From Clostridiales bacterium (GTDB taxonomy: Bacteria; Bacillota; Clostridia; HGM11327): a stretch of 40,421 nucleotides of DNA. Under the pieces are notes generated by a model. That model was given only the letters and a program-made list of their open reading frames with translations. It ran no database searches and was not told the DNA's origin. Within the stretch, counting starts at the first letter, position 1. Each line of letters opens with the position of its first letter. The stretch spans positions 1 through 40,421 of the forward strand of contig SVGI01000010.1 in the NCBI GenBank assembly GCA_015056385.1. Direction: 5' to 3'. Shown one piece after another: positions 25,325 to 34,001 of this stretch. A program made the translations under genes and the position numbers.

Positions 25325-26034
25325 CAAGCACCCAACTCCTTATAAGCTTTACCGAAAAATGCGGTATAACACCTATAACTCAAGCACAGGCTCATAAGCT
25401 TTTGCGCTTTGGCGAGCTTGTTCTGGATACCAACAAGCTTTTTAACCTTGTAGGGGACGTCGATATGGATACGATGCTTTCAAAGCATATTGCAGATTCA
25501 CTTGCCGGGGCTAAATACGTTGGTGAGCATAAAAGAGTGCTTGACGTTGGTACGGGCGCAGGCTTTCCCGGTATGCCACTTGCCATTGCTCTTCCCCACG
25601 TTCAGTTTACACTTATGGATGCAACGGAAAAGAAAATACACTTTATTGCCTCCGCTGTAAAGGAGCTTGGCTTAACAAACGTAACCCCTGTATGCGCACG
25701 TGCAGAGGAAGCCGCCTTAAGTAAATACAGAGAAAGCTTCGACGGAGTTATATCCCGCGCAGTTGCGCCTATGGTAAGGCTTTGCGAATATACCGTACCC
25801 TTTATTAAGGTTGGCGGCAGGCTTCTTGCCTACAAGGGACCAAGAATACACGAGGAATACACGAACAGTGACGAGGGCTTAAAAAGGCTTGGAGCAGTAC
25901 GCTCGGATATAATATCTCTGCCCTCTCTTAACAATGAAACAGAGCATCTTCTTGCGTTGGTTAACAAGGTGTCCCCAACACCAAAATCCTTCCCCCGTAC
26001 AAATGCGCAGATAATGAAAAAGCCTTTATGGTAA
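25321..26034 (+). CDS. rsmG: 16S rRNA (guanine(527)-N7)-methyltransferase
   Basis: A 237-aa SAM-dependent methyltransferase that forms m7G527 in 16S rRNA; loss of it gives low-level streptomycin resistance in several bacteria. The SAM motif is LDVGTGAGFPGMPLAIALP near 77-95, with LMDATEKKIHFI as the acidic second motif and the conserved SRAVA near 140. The ATG overlaps the mnmG stop. In Firmicutes, noc and parA-parB usually follow; here a terminator-like hairpin and accessory genes follow instead. Confidence 0.96.
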   Translation: MTSTQLLISFTEKCGITPITQAQAHKLLRFGELVLDTNKLFNLVGDVDMDTMLSKHIADSLAGAKYVGEHKRVLDVGTGAGFPGMPLAIALPHVQFTLMDATEKKIHFIASAVKELGLTNVTPVCARAEEAALSKYRESFDGVISRAVAPMVRLCEYTVPFIKVGGRLLAYKGPRIHEEYTNSDEGLKRLGAVRSDIISLPSLNNETEHLLALVNKVSPTPKSFPRTNAQIMKKPLW

Positions 26035-26062
26035 GGCCAAGGCTTTAACAAGCACTTATAAC

Positions 26063-26103
26063 AGGGTTGACTGTATGCAAAATACACGTCAGCCCTTTAC
26101 TTT
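26063..26103 (+). terminator. Terminator after rsmG
   Basis: AGGGTTGACTGTAT pairs with ATACACGTCAGCCCT across a GCAAA loop (one G-U pair, one bulged base), followed by TTACTTT, about 30 bp past the rsmG stop. The U-tract is interrupted. Confidence 0.65.
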
Positions 26104-26135
26104 GCCTAAAAAATGTAAATATAGTAAAGTTTTCC

Positions 26136-26164
26136 TTGATTTTGTTACAGAAATATTATAAAAT
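26136..26164 (+). promoter_or_regulatory. Promoter of the sugar isomerase / dehydrogenase unit
   Basis: TTGATT (26136-26141), 17 bp, TAAAAT (26159-26164), about 35 bp before the start codon. An overlapping TATAAA at 26157 is an alternative -10. Confidence 0.55.
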
Positions 26165-26198
26165 AGGAATAAGCTATATGCTAAAAGGAGGACTTTTT

Positions 26199-27164
26199 AT
26201 GAAATTAGGCGTATTTACCGTGCTCTTGAGCGATATGAAGTTCAAGGATGCACTGGATTATCTTGTTTCCACTGGCGTACAGGCTATTGAGCTTGGCACA
26301 GGCGGCTATCCCGGCAATGCTCACTGCAACCCCGCAGAGCTTCTTGCAGACAGCAAAAAGCTTGACGAATTGAAAAAGACTATTGCAGATTCCGGTCTTG
26401 AGCTCGGATGCCTTTCTGTTCACGGAAACCCCATTCACCCCGACAAAGCAATTGCTGATAAGTTCCATCAGGAATTTGTAGATACAGTTTTACTTGCTGA
26501 AAAGCTTGGCGTAGACAGAGTTGTTACATTCTCCGGCTGCCCCGGCGGCTCTGCTGAAGACAAAACACCCAACTGGGTAACATGCCCCTGGCCCGATGAT
26601 TACTCACACATTCTTGAGTATCAGTGGAATGACGTTCTTATTCCCTACTGGGAGAAGACCTCTGCATTCGCAAAGGATCACGGTGTAGACAAGATCGCTC
26701 TTGAAATGCACCCCGGCTTCTGCGTATATAACCCCGAAACAATGCTTAAGCTCCGCAAGGCAGTTGGTCCTGTTATGGGCGCTAACTTCGACCCCTCTCA
26801 CCTCTTCTGGCAGGGCATCGATGCAGTTGCCGCTATCCGTTATCTTGGGGACGCTATCCAGTATTTCCACGCAAAGGATACACGTGTTGATCCTATCAAC
26901 GCAAGCAACTACGGCGTATTGGATACAAAGCATTACGGCGATGAAATCAACAGAGGCTGGGTATTCCGTACAGTAGGTTACGGCCACGATATGTCTACAT
27001 GGAGAGATATTTTCAGCACTCTTAAGATGGTTGGCTATGACGATATCGTTTCTATCGAGCATGAGGACAGCATCATGACTCCCAAGGAGGGTCTTGAAAA
27101 GGCAATTAAGTTCCTTAAGGATGCTATGTTCTTCGAAAAAGCCGGCGAAATGTGGTGGGCATAA
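26199..27164 (+). CDS. Sugar phosphate isomerase/epimerase-like TIM barrel protein
   Basis: A 321-aa AP-endonuclease-2/xylose-isomerase-like TIM barrel protein. It begins MKLGVFTVLLSDMKFKDALDY, and metal-site residues appear in VTFSGCPGG, ALEMHPGFCVY (Glu, His), GANFDPSHLFWQG (Asp, His), FHAKDTRV (His, Asp) and VSIEHEDS (Glu). It probably isomerises or epimerises a sugar or keto-sugar intermediate; the substrate is unknown. The ATG at 26199 was chosen for the strong AAAGGAGG 7 nt ahead; an upstream in-frame start adds an unrelated leader. Ile is almost never encoded by ATA here, unlike in most neighbours, suggesting high expression. A Gfo/Idh/MocA dehydrogenase follows at 27 bp. Confidence 0.9.
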   Translation: MKLGVFTVLLSDMKFKDALDYLVSTGVQAIELGTGGYPGNAHCNPAELLADSKKLDELKKTIADSGLELGCLSVHGNPIHPDKAIADKFHQEFVDTVLLAEKLGVDRVVTFSGCPGGSAEDKTPNWVTCPWPDDYSHILEYQWNDVLIPYWEKTSAFAKDHGVDKIALEMHPGFCVYNPETMLKLRKAVGPVMGANFDPSHLFWQGIDAVAAIRYLGDAIQYFHAKDTRVDPINASNYGVLDTKHYGDEINRGWVFRTVGYGHDMSTWRDIFSTLKMVGYDDIVSIEHEDSIMTPKEGLEKAIKFLKDAMFFEKAGEMWWA

Positions 27165-27191
27165 TACCGTAATAAATTAAGAGGTGAAAAT

Positions 27192-28358
27192 ATGAAAAAA
27201 GATATTAACGTAGGTATGATAGGCTACAAATTCATGGGTAAGGCTCATTCACAGGGTCTCACAAAGCTCCCCATGTTTTTCGACACAAGCCTTAACATAG
27301 TAAAAAAAGCAATCTGCGGCAGAGATGAAGAATGGGTAAAGCAGTCTCAGGAAAAATTCGGTTGGGACAGCTATGAAACATCCTGGGAAAAGCTTATTGC
27401 AAGAGATGATATCGACGCTATCCATATCACAGCTCCCAGTAATTTCCACAAGCAGCCCGCTATTGCTGCTGCTGAAGCCGGTAAGCACGTTTTCTGCGAA
27501 AAGCCCCTTGCACTTAACCTTGCAGACGCAAGAGATATTTACGAGGCTGCAGAAAAATACGGCATTAAAAACCAGGTTGGCTTCAACTACCGCTTTGCTC
27601 CTGCTGTAAAGCTTGCAAAGAAGATGATTGACGAGGGTAAGCTCGGTAAGATATTCCATTTCCGTGGATACTTCCTTCAGGACTGGATTATCGACCCTGA
27701 TTTCCCCAAGGTATGGCGTCTTGATAAGTCCGTTGCCGGTTCAGGCTCACACGGCGACCTCGGCGCACACGTTATCGACGCTGCAAGATATCTCGTTGGT
27801 GATTTCAAATCCGTTACAGGTATGAGCAAAACATTCATCAAGGAGCGCCCCGTTGCAGGACGTATGACCGGTCTTTCAGGCTCATCCGCATCCGCTGATA
27901 CTCCCAAGGAGCCCGTTGACGTAGATGACGCAACATGCTTCGTTTGCGAATTTGAAAACGGTGCATTGGGCGTTTTCGAGGCAACACGCTTTGCTTACGG
28001 CCATAAGAACGATATGTACTTTGAGGTTAACGGCAGCAAGGGCAGCGTTCGCTTCTACTTCGAAAGAATGAACGAGCTTCACTACTTCAACGCCGAGGAT
28101 GAAGAAGGTCTCCAGGGCTTCCGCCTTATCCAGGTTACAGAAGGCGTGCATCCCTACATCAGTGCATGGTGGCCCGCAGGACACGTTATCGGCTACGACC
28201 ACACATTCGTACATCAGTTCTACGAATTCTACGAGGCTATTGCAAACGATACACCTACCTGCCCCAACTTCTACGATGGCGTTAAATGCTCACAGGTTCT
28301 TGAAGCAGTTGACGTTTCTATCGAAAGAAAGCAGTGGGTTGACGTTAACAGCCTGTAA
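27192..28358 (+). CDS. Gfo/Idh/MocA family oxidoreductase
   Basis: A 388-aa NAD(P)-dependent sugar dehydrogenase. The Rossmann fold opens with GMIGYKFMGKAHSQG. The family hallmark FCEKPLALNLADA, near 100-112, carries the conserved EKP lysine, and GFNYRFAPAVKLAK follows. GSGSHGDLGAHVIDAARYLVGD near 183-204 holds the catalytic Asp/His region. It likely oxidises or reduces a pyranose or inositol-like substrate together with the TIM-barrel protein just upstream, a pairing common in sugar-degradation clusters. The SD is AGAGGTGA. A strong terminator follows. Codon use is biased as in its neighbours. Confidence 0.93.
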   Translation: MKKDINVGMIGYKFMGKAHSQGLTKLPMFFDTSLNIVKKAICGRDEEWVKQSQEKFGWDSYETSWEKLIARDDIDAIHITAPSNFHKQPAIAAAEAGKHVFCEKPLALNLADARDIYEAAEKYGIKNQVGFNYRFAPAVKLAKKMIDEGKLGKIFHFRGYFLQDWIIDPDFPKVWRLDKSVAGSGSHGDLGAHVIDAARYLVGDFKSVTGMSKTFIKERPVAGRMTGLSGSSASADTPKEPVDVDDATCFVCEFENGALGVFEATRFAYGHKNDMYFEVNGSKGSVRFYFERMNELHYFNAEDEEGLQGFRLIQVTEGVHPYISAWWPAGHVIGYDHTFVHQFYEFYEAIANDTPTCPNFYDGVKCSQVLEAVDVSIERKQWVDVNSL

Positions 28359-28385
28359 TTTGACGGTTATAACACAAACAATACA

Positions 28386-28417
28386 ATCACCCGAATATAA
28401 TTCGGGTGATTTTTTTA
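28386..28417 (+). terminator. Terminator after the Gfo/Idh/MocA gene
   Basis: ATCACCCGAA / TTCGGGTGAT form a perfect 10-bp stem with a 5-nt loop, followed by seven T residues, 28 bp past the stop codon. Confidence 0.92.
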
Positions 28418-28486
28418 TACCCACCAATTATATATAACACAAAAAGAAAAAACGCCAATATATTTTTAATATAAGTATTAATTAAA

Positions 28487-28515
28487 TTGCAATATCTTAC
28501 TTTATATGATAAAAT
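28487..28515 (+). promoter_or_regulatory. Promoter of the alpha-mannosidase gene
   Basis: TTGCAA (28487-28492), 17 bp, TAAAAT (28510-28515), with a leader of about 37 nt to the ATG at 28559. Confidence 0.65.
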
Positions 28516-28558
28516 ACACGCAACCTGATTCAATTTAGAAAGTAATAAGAGGGTTCAC

Positions 28559-31500
28559 ATGGCATACAATAAATACAATGCACAGACTATCGATAAGCTT
28601 AAAAGCGTATACGATCAGTACAAGAAAAGAATTTACACAAAGGTCGCCGAGCTTGAGGACGCACAGTGCTACAAGACAATGGACCGCCTTAGCTCACCTC
28701 CCACAGAGGGCTATACTCCTCTTAAAAAGGGTGATACATGGGGCGGTGAATGGGCCGACATGTGGGTTAAGGGTAAGATTACAGTTCCCGAGGAAGCAAG
28801 AGGAAAAAAGATTTTTCTTACAGACAATACTCATTCAAGAGAAGTCCTTATTTTCATCAACGGCTCACCCAGAGATTTATTTAATACTTACGACCCCTAT
28901 ACAGGCCTTGTTCACGAGGCTGCATTTATAACAGATAACGCACAACCCGGTGATGTTTACGAAATAGATCTTAACTGCTATGCAGGCCACTATATTTCAG
29001 GCTGCAGCCCCTACGACTATCCTAACGTTCCCAGATGGGACGACAGCGTTTTCACACGCACATACAACGGTGTTGACCTGGTTACTATGGATGAGGAAGT
29101 TCTTAACTTCTGCTATAACCTTAAAAACACTATTCAGCTTGCCCAGAAGCGCGCAGGTACCTACGCCTGTGCAAAGGCAGAGCATACTCTTCTTGAGGTG
29201 TTCAACATAATTACCGCCGCTCCCTTTGACGTTGAAAAGGACGTATGGTACAAGAACCTCGTTGAAGCAAACAAGCTTTTGAAGCCCCTCTTTGAAAAGG
29301 AAAATACAGAGGAAAATATGGGCAGAGTCGGTATGATAGGCCACTCTCACATGGATACTGCATGGCTTTGGCCCGTGAGTGAAACCGTACGTAAATGCGC
29401 AAGAACATATGCAAAGGCGCTTTCACTTATGGACGTATTCCCTGAATACAGGTTTATTCAGTCCTCCAGCCTCCATTCCAACTGGATGAGAGAATATTAC
29501 CCCGACATATTTGAAAGAATGAAACAGCGTGTTGCTGAGGGCAGATACGAGCCTAACGGCGGTGTCTGGGTAGAGTGCGACTGTAACATCACCTCTGGTG
29601 AATTTATGGTAAGGCAATTCCTTCACGGTCAGCTCTTTACAAGAAAATATTTCAACTACACATCAGATACGTTCTGGCTTCCCGATACATTCGGCTACAA
29701 TGCTGCTATCCCTCAGATTATGCTTGGATGTAACGTTAAATACTTCTGTACACTTAAGCTTGGCTGGAACGATTTCAACAAGCATCCCTACGACACATTT
29801 ATCTGGGAGGGACTTGACAAGAGCCGTGTATTTACACACTTTATGACAGGCCCCATTATCCCCGACGTTGAGGGTATTACAGGCGCTGCTGACGAGGTAT
29901 TCGACAAGTCTATCGCAGGCGAAAAGCTTATGGCATTCGGCTTTGGCGACGGCGGCGGCGGACCTACCTGGGGTATGGTTGAGGATGCAAGGCGTTCAAC
30001 ACACACACCCGGTATTCCCCATGCTTACATGACAACCGTAAGCGAATTTATGCAGAACATTGAAAAGAAGGCTGTAAACGCTCCCGTTTATGCAGGCGAG
30101 CTTTACCTTGAGCTTCACCGCGGCACGCTTACACAAATGCACAACGTTAAGCGCAACAACAGAAAAGCAGAATTCGCCATCCACGATATGGAATACTTTA
30201 ACGTACTTTCAGGCGCTCCTGTTCACGAGAAATACGATGAATACGTTAAGACTCTTCTTAAAAACCAGTTCCACGATATTTTGCCCGGTACGTCAATAAC
30301 TCCTGTAAACGTTAAGTCTATCGAGGAAACAACACAGCTTATCAATGACGTTAAGGCCGCAACGAACGAATTTGCATCATCTATGACAAATGATGACGAA
30401 GGCGCTATTACAGTTTTCAATACCCTTTCGTTCAACAGATACGATGATACGTTCACTCTTCCCGTCTGTGATAAATACAAGGGCGTTGAGGGCCTCAACT
30501 CTCAGGTTTACAAGACTATAAGCGGTGAAGAAAAGCTTGTTGTAAAGAGTGATTACATCCCTGCATTAGGCGCAAGCTCATATAAGCTTTCAGCAGAGGC
30601 AGACAAAACACCCTCACCCTTCAAGTATGACGGCAACCACCTTGAAACACCCTATGCAAGCGTTGTATTCGACGAAAACGGCTACATCGCATCCCTTTTT
30701 GACAAGGATTCACGGCGTGAGGTAAGACGTGAGGGCGGCGCCGCATTAGGTACGTACTTCTTCGGTGAGGACGTTCCCTCATATTGGGACAACTGGGATA
30801 TCAACTACGACCTCCTGGCAAAAATGAAGCCCGTTCTCGAGCTTGTAGATAGAGAGGTTGTATCAGACGGCTCTGTTCAGTTTGTAATAAGAAGCAAGTA
30901 TAAGCTTGGAAACTACTCCTCTATCACACAGGATGCTGTATTCTATGCACACACACCCAGAATCGACTTCAACGTTGTTGTTGACTGGAAGGATAAGCAC
31001 TCATTCCTTAAGGTTGGCTTTGACGTAGACGTATTTGCACGTCAGGCAAGGCACGAGATACAGTTCGGACATATCGACAGACCCACAACACAGAACAACT
31101 CCTGGGAGATTGCAAAGTTTGAGGTTGCCAACCACAAGTGGACGGATATTTCCGAGGCTAAGTTTGGTGTTTCTTTGCTTAACGACTGTAAGTACGGCAT
31201 CTCCGTAAACGACAGCAATATGATGCTTTCGTTGCATAAGGGCGGCACAAACCCCGATAACTCGGGCGACGAGGGCGTTCACGAGATGACATTCTCACTC
31301 CTCCCCCATGACTCAGGCTTCAGCATCACAAATACTGTTCAGCCTGCATACGAGCTTAACGTTCCCTGCGTTGTTGCAAAGGGTGCACTTACAAGTGAGA
31401 TCACTCCCCTTGTTGAAATTCTCAATGCAAACAACATTATCGTTGAAGCTATTAAGCCTGCAGAGCTTATTGAGGATGCATTCGTTGTACGTCTTTACGA

Positions 31501-31675
31501 GGCAGAGGGAGGCAGAGAGAACGACGTAAAGATCGATCTTTCACCCGTAGTAAAAAAAGCATACACCTCCAATATGCTTGAGGATATTTCAGAGGAGCTT
31601 GATATACAGGATTCCAGAATCCAGCTTTCATTCAGACCCTTCGAAATCAAGACTCTCGTTTTCAAGACAAAATAA
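28559..31675 (+). CDS. Alpha-mannosidase, glycoside hydrolase family 38
   Basis: A 1038-aa enzyme expected to hydrolyse terminal alpha-linked mannose. The N-terminal beta-sandwich (about 1-240) is followed by the catalytic domain with GHSHMDTAWLWPVSET at 261-276 (Zn-binding His and Asp) and FWLPDTFGYNAAIPQ at 372-386, whose Asp376 is the expected nucleophile. A helical bundle and C-terminal beta domains follow. There is no signal peptide, so it acts in the cytosol on imported oligosaccharides. The SD AGAGGG lies 5 nt before the ATG. It has its own promoter and a terminator immediately after the stop. Strong codon bias suggests high expression. It shares a carbohydrate context with the isomerase and dehydrogenase upstream; no transporter is nearby. 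Confidence 0.95.
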   Translation: MAYNKYNAQTIDKLKSVYDQYKKRIYTKVAELEDAQCYKTMDRLSSPPTEGYTPLKKGDTWGGEWADMWVKGKITVPEEARGKKIFLTDNTHSREVLIFINGSPRDLFNTYDPYTGLVHEAAFITDNAQPGDVYEIDLNCYAGHYISGCSPYDYPNVPRWDDSVFTRTYNGVDLVTMDEEVLNFCYNLKNTIQLAQKRAGTYACAKAEHTLLEVFNIITAAPFDVEKDVWYKNLVEANKLLKPLFEKENTEENMGRVGMIGHSHMDTAWLWPVSETVRKCARTYAKALSLMDVFPEYRFIQSSSLHSNWMREYYPDIFERMKQRVAEGRYEPNGGVWVECDCNITSGEFMVRQFLHGQLFTRKYFNYTSDTFWLPDTFGYNAAIPQIMLGCNVKYFCTLKLGWNDFNKHPYDTFIWEGLDKSRVFTHFMTGPIIPDVEGITGAADEVFDKSIAGEKLMAFGFGDGGGGPTWGMVEDARRSTHTPGIPHAYMTTVSEFMQNIEKKAVNAPVYAGELYLELHRGTLTQMHNVKRNNRKAEFAIHDMEYFNVLSGAPVHEKYDEYVKTLLKNQFHDILPGTSITPVNVKSIEETTQLINDVKAATNEFASSMTNDDEGAITVFNTLSFNRYDDTFTLPVCDKYKGVEGLNSQVYKTISGEEKLVVKSDYIPALGASSYKLSAEADKTPSPFKYDGNHLETPYASVVFDENGYIASLFDKDSRREVRREGGAALGTYFFGEDVPSYWDNWDINYDLLAKMKPVLELVDREVVSDGSVQFVIRSKYKLGNYSSITQDAVFYAHTPRIDFNVVVDWKDKHSFLKVGFDVDVFARQARHEIQFGHIDRPTTQNNSWEIAKFEVANHKWTDISEAKFGVSLLNDCKYGISVNDSNMMLSLHKGGTNPDNSGDEGVHEMTFSLLPHDSGFSITNTVQPAYELNVPCVVAKGALTSEITPLVEILNANNIIVEAIKPAELIEDAFVVRLYEAEGGRENDVKIDLSPVVKKAYTSNMLEDISEELDIQDSRIQLSFRPFEIKTLVFKTK

Positions 31676-31687
31676 TACAAACAAGGA

Positions 31688-31725
31688 ACGGAGAGGCGTG
31701 TATGATGCGCTTCTCCGTATTTTTT
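31688..31725 (+). terminator. Terminator of the mannosidase gene that also encloses the next gene's RBS
   Basis: ACGGAGAGGCG (31688-31698) and CGCTTCTCCGT (31708-31718) form an 11-bp stem (one G-U pair) with a 9-nt loop, followed by AT and five T residues. It begins 12 bp after the mannosidase stop. The left arm contains the Shine-Dalgarno-like GGAGAGG, and the loop contains the ATG at 31702 of the next gene. Confidence 0.85.
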
Positions 31726-32616
31726 ATGGTTTATTACACATCACTTAATGAACACCTGCGAAAAGCCTACGGCTGTAAGGTATATAAGCTTTCCCTGAGC
31801 ACACCCTGCACGTGCCCCAACAGAGACGGAAAAATATCTACAGGAGGATGTATATTCTGCTCTCAAGGTGGTAGCGGTGAATTCGCCTCAAAAAGCTATC
31901 TTTCCATACCTGAACAAATTGCTTATGCAAAGAAAAAGGTTGCCTTTAAGAACAAATCAGGAAAATATATAGCATATTTTTCTAATTTTACAAACACCTA
32001 CGGTGATATTAACGTGCTTAAAAAGCTGTTTTATGAGGCAATAGCCCCTGAGGAGGTAGTTGCAATATCCATTGCCACACGCCCGGACTGCCTTGGGGAC
32101 GACGTGCTTAAGCTTTTATCCGACCTTAACGCCGTAAAGCCCGTATGGTGTGAGCTTGGACTTCAGACAACCAAAAATGAAAGCGTTAAATACATAAGAC
32201 GCGGCTATGAAAACGAGGTATACGACACCGCAGTACGTAATCTTAAGGCTATTGGAGTAGAGGTTATAACACACGTCATTCTCGGCTTGCCCGGTGAGAA
32301 TTTAAGCGATATGCTTAACACAGTAAAGCATGCGTGTAATATGGGTACAAACGGCATTAAGCTTCAGCTTTTACACGTGTTAAAGGGTACAGACCTTGCC
32401 AGAGATTTTGAAAAGGGCAAATTCAAAACACTTGAGCTTGAGGAATATATTAGTATACTTGAGGAATGTGTAAAAATAATACCCCCGGACGTTGTAATAC
32501 ACAGGCTTACGGGAGACGGCGCCAAAAGCATTTTAATCGCCCCTCTTTGGAGCGCAGACAAGAAATACGTATTAAGTAAAATCCGTGAGCGTATAGCACC
32601 GAGAAAATTTGAATGA
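31702..32616 (+). CDS. YtqA/YhcC-type radical SAM protein (TIGR01212 family)
   Basis: A 304-aa iron-sulfur radical-SAM protein. The N-terminal motif CPNRDGKISTGGCIFC supplies the cluster cysteines in the spacing characteristic of TIGR01212. It is followed by GSGEFAS, GKYIAYFSNFTNTYG, ISIATRPDCLGDD, WCELGLQTTK and THVILGLPGE. The reaction is not firmly established; the family is related to Elp3-like radical-SAM enzymes. The start is uncertain. ATG 31702 has GGAGAGG 5 nt upstream, but both lie in a terminator hairpin. ATG 31726, just past the hairpin, better matches the usual family N-terminus but has no visible SD. It converges on the vanZ-like gene. Confidence 0.9.
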   Translation: MMRFSVFFMVYYTSLNEHLRKAYGCKVYKLSLSTPCTCPNRDGKISTGGCIFCSQGGSGEFASKSYLSIPEQIAYAKKKVAFKNKSGKYIAYFSNFTNTYGDINVLKKLFYEAIAPEEVVAISIATRPDCLGDDVLKLLSDLNAVKPVWCELGLQTTKNESVKYIRRGYENEVYDTAVRNLKAIGVEVITHVILGLPGENLSDMLNTVKHACNMGTNGIKLQLLHVLKGTDLARDFEKGKFKTLELEEYISILEECVKIIPPDVVIHRLTGDGAKSILIAPLWSADKKYVLSKIRERIAPRKFE

Positions 32617-32635
32617 GATCTTGCACAAAACATTA

Positions 32636-32664
32636 AAGTCGGGCTGCATACTGCAGCCCGACTT
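32636..32664. terminator. Hairpin between the radical SAM gene and the VanZ-family gene
   Basis: A perfect 13-bp stem AAGTCGGGCTGCA / TGCAGCCCGACTT with a 3-nt loop lies between convergent genes. The flanks are T-rich but lack a long U-run, so it may be a bidirectional terminator or an mRNA 3'-end stabiliser. Confidence 0.7.
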
Positions 32665-32684
32665 ATGTTATTTAATCAATGTAG

Positions 32685-33239
32685 TTAGCTTTTTCTCTTA
32701 ATTACTTTTTTAATAAGCATAAATATTGTGGTGGATAACACAACACCTAATGAATTCAATATAATATCATTCATATCAAAGGCTCTGCCGAAAACAGGCT
32801 GCAGAAGTTCAATAACCACAATAGCAGCAAGTCCTTTGATAACGCATTTCTTCCATACAGGCTCTTTTTGTGATAGCGGATACAGAATACCAAAGGGCAG
32901 GAACATCAAAAAGTTACCTATATTTTCACCGCTGATTCTGTTAAAAAAATCGGGAACAAAGTTAAAGTCACCGTTAAACCATCCTACAGAAGTGCCGGGA
33001 TCCATATGGTAAAGTATTTTATACCAAATAATACCAATTAAATCAAGCCCCACAACCAAGCAAATAAGGCCTATAATATAGCAGACAAACACACACGAGA
33101 ACAGCTTTCTTCTGACAGGGGTTTTTCTATCTTTTCTAAACAGTATAACACCGTATATCACACTTACCAACAACGCAACAGGTAACACCTGCAGGAAATA
33201 GCCTATATATGTATCAAAAAAGAAATACTGAAAAGTCAT
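32685..33239 (-). CDS. VanZ family membrane protein
   Basis: A 184-aa protein with about five hydrophobic helices. The VanZ fold is recognisable from the FNFVPDFFNRISGENIGNFLMFLPFGILYP stretch, here split by sequence as NFVPDF and NIGNFLMFLPFGILYPL, plus IVVIELLQPVFGRAFDMNDIILNSLG. VanZ homologues are linked to teicoplanin or cell-envelope stress tolerance in some species; the mechanism is unclear. GAGGTG lies 5 nt before the second of two adjacent ATGs, which is taken as the start. It is the third gene of a sigma / anti-sigma / VanZ operon, 15 bp after the anti-sigma gene, suggesting an envelope-stress output. Confidence 0.88.
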   Translation of the reverse strand: MTFQYFFFDTYIGYFLQVLPVALLVSVIYGVILFRKDRKTPVRRKLFSCVFVCYIIGLICLVVGLDLIGIIWYKILYHMDPGTSVGWFNGDFNFVPDFFNRISGENIGNFLMFLPFGILYPLSQKEPVWKKCVIKGLAAIVVIELLQPVFGRAFDMNDIILNSLGVVLSTTIFMLIKKVIKRKS

Positions 33240-33254
33240 CATTTCACCTCTTTA

Positions 33255-34001
33255 TTAAGGATGTTCTTTGATGTGAACAACAACCCATTCCCCTGTATCA
33301 CTTTTTTCAACCTGCCAAAGGGAAGGAATTCTGTAGCTGCTTCGGACAACATCACCGTCGTGATTAAACGTCTTAGATGAATAGAACACCCAAATCCATC
33401 CCTCATCCTTATCAAGATGCGCAGACCATAACTCTAATGAATACTCATTAAATGCAACATCACCATAAACGTCTGTATGCGTAGCATATCTGGAAAGCAA
33501 GCCGTATTCTTCCTCGTTTTCCGCCCTTGTGGATTTTATATCCATAAACGCCTTATCTGCCAAACGAAGAACTGCCTGGGCTTCTCTGCGGTCGGATACA
33601 GAACCAAGACGAATTGCTTTTGAGGTTTCCTCTTCAGTATAATAATTATCCATTGTCATAGGTCCAATATATATCATATGATATACAGGGAAAACACGTA
33701 ACATCAACATAAATACGATAGCAACTGCTGCAAGTAAAGCACTTGTACAAAGTGTTTTTTTCAATATTATCTTACGTACTCTCCACAAAGATTTCAGAAT
33801 TTCATCCTTGAGATTATATTCTGCTTCATCAATAACGTTTTCATCCTCCATTCCATCCAGCATCTCTTCATATTCCTCGTAGCACTTGGGACAACTTTCA
33901 ATATGATCTTTAACAAACTTTGCAGTTTCCTTGCTGACCATATTCTCTACATACAATGGTAGCAAATCATGAACGATATTACACTTATTTTTCATATTCA
34001 T
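33255..34001 (-). CDS. Anti-sigma factor with zf-HC2 domain and one transmembrane segment
   Basis: A 248-aa protein. The N-terminal zinc-binding anti-sigma domain has Cys early in KCNIVHDLLPLYVEN and the H-x3-C-x2-C set in DHIESCPKCYEEYEEML. A transmembrane helix near 90-112 (ALLAAVAIVFMLMLRVF) divides it from an extracytoplasmic domain of about 135 residues that may sense a signal. It should hold the ECF sigma factor at the membrane until released. The ATG at 34001 has GGTTGG upstream and overlaps the sigma gene by 17 bp; an upstream TTG is less likely. The outer domain is not recognised. Confidence 0.87.
   Translation of the reverse strand: MNMKNKCNIVHDLLPLYVENMVSKETAKFVKDHIESCPKCYEEYEEMLDGMEDENVIDEAEYNLKDEILKSLWRVRKIILKKTLCTSALLAAVAIVFMLMLRVFPVYHMIYIGPMTMDNYYTEEETSKAIRLGSVSDRREAQAVLRLADKAFMDIKSTRAENEEEYGLLSRYATHTDVYGDVAFNEYSLELWSAHLDKDEGWIWVFYSSKTFNHDGDVVRSSYRIPSLWQVEKSDTGEWVVVHIKEHP

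Noticed and set aside
32369-32384. Near-palindrome around ACACGTGT in the radical-SAM gene, considered as parS.
   Set aside because: About 11 of 16 matches, with core-flanking mismatches; within coding sequence and not clustered with other sites.
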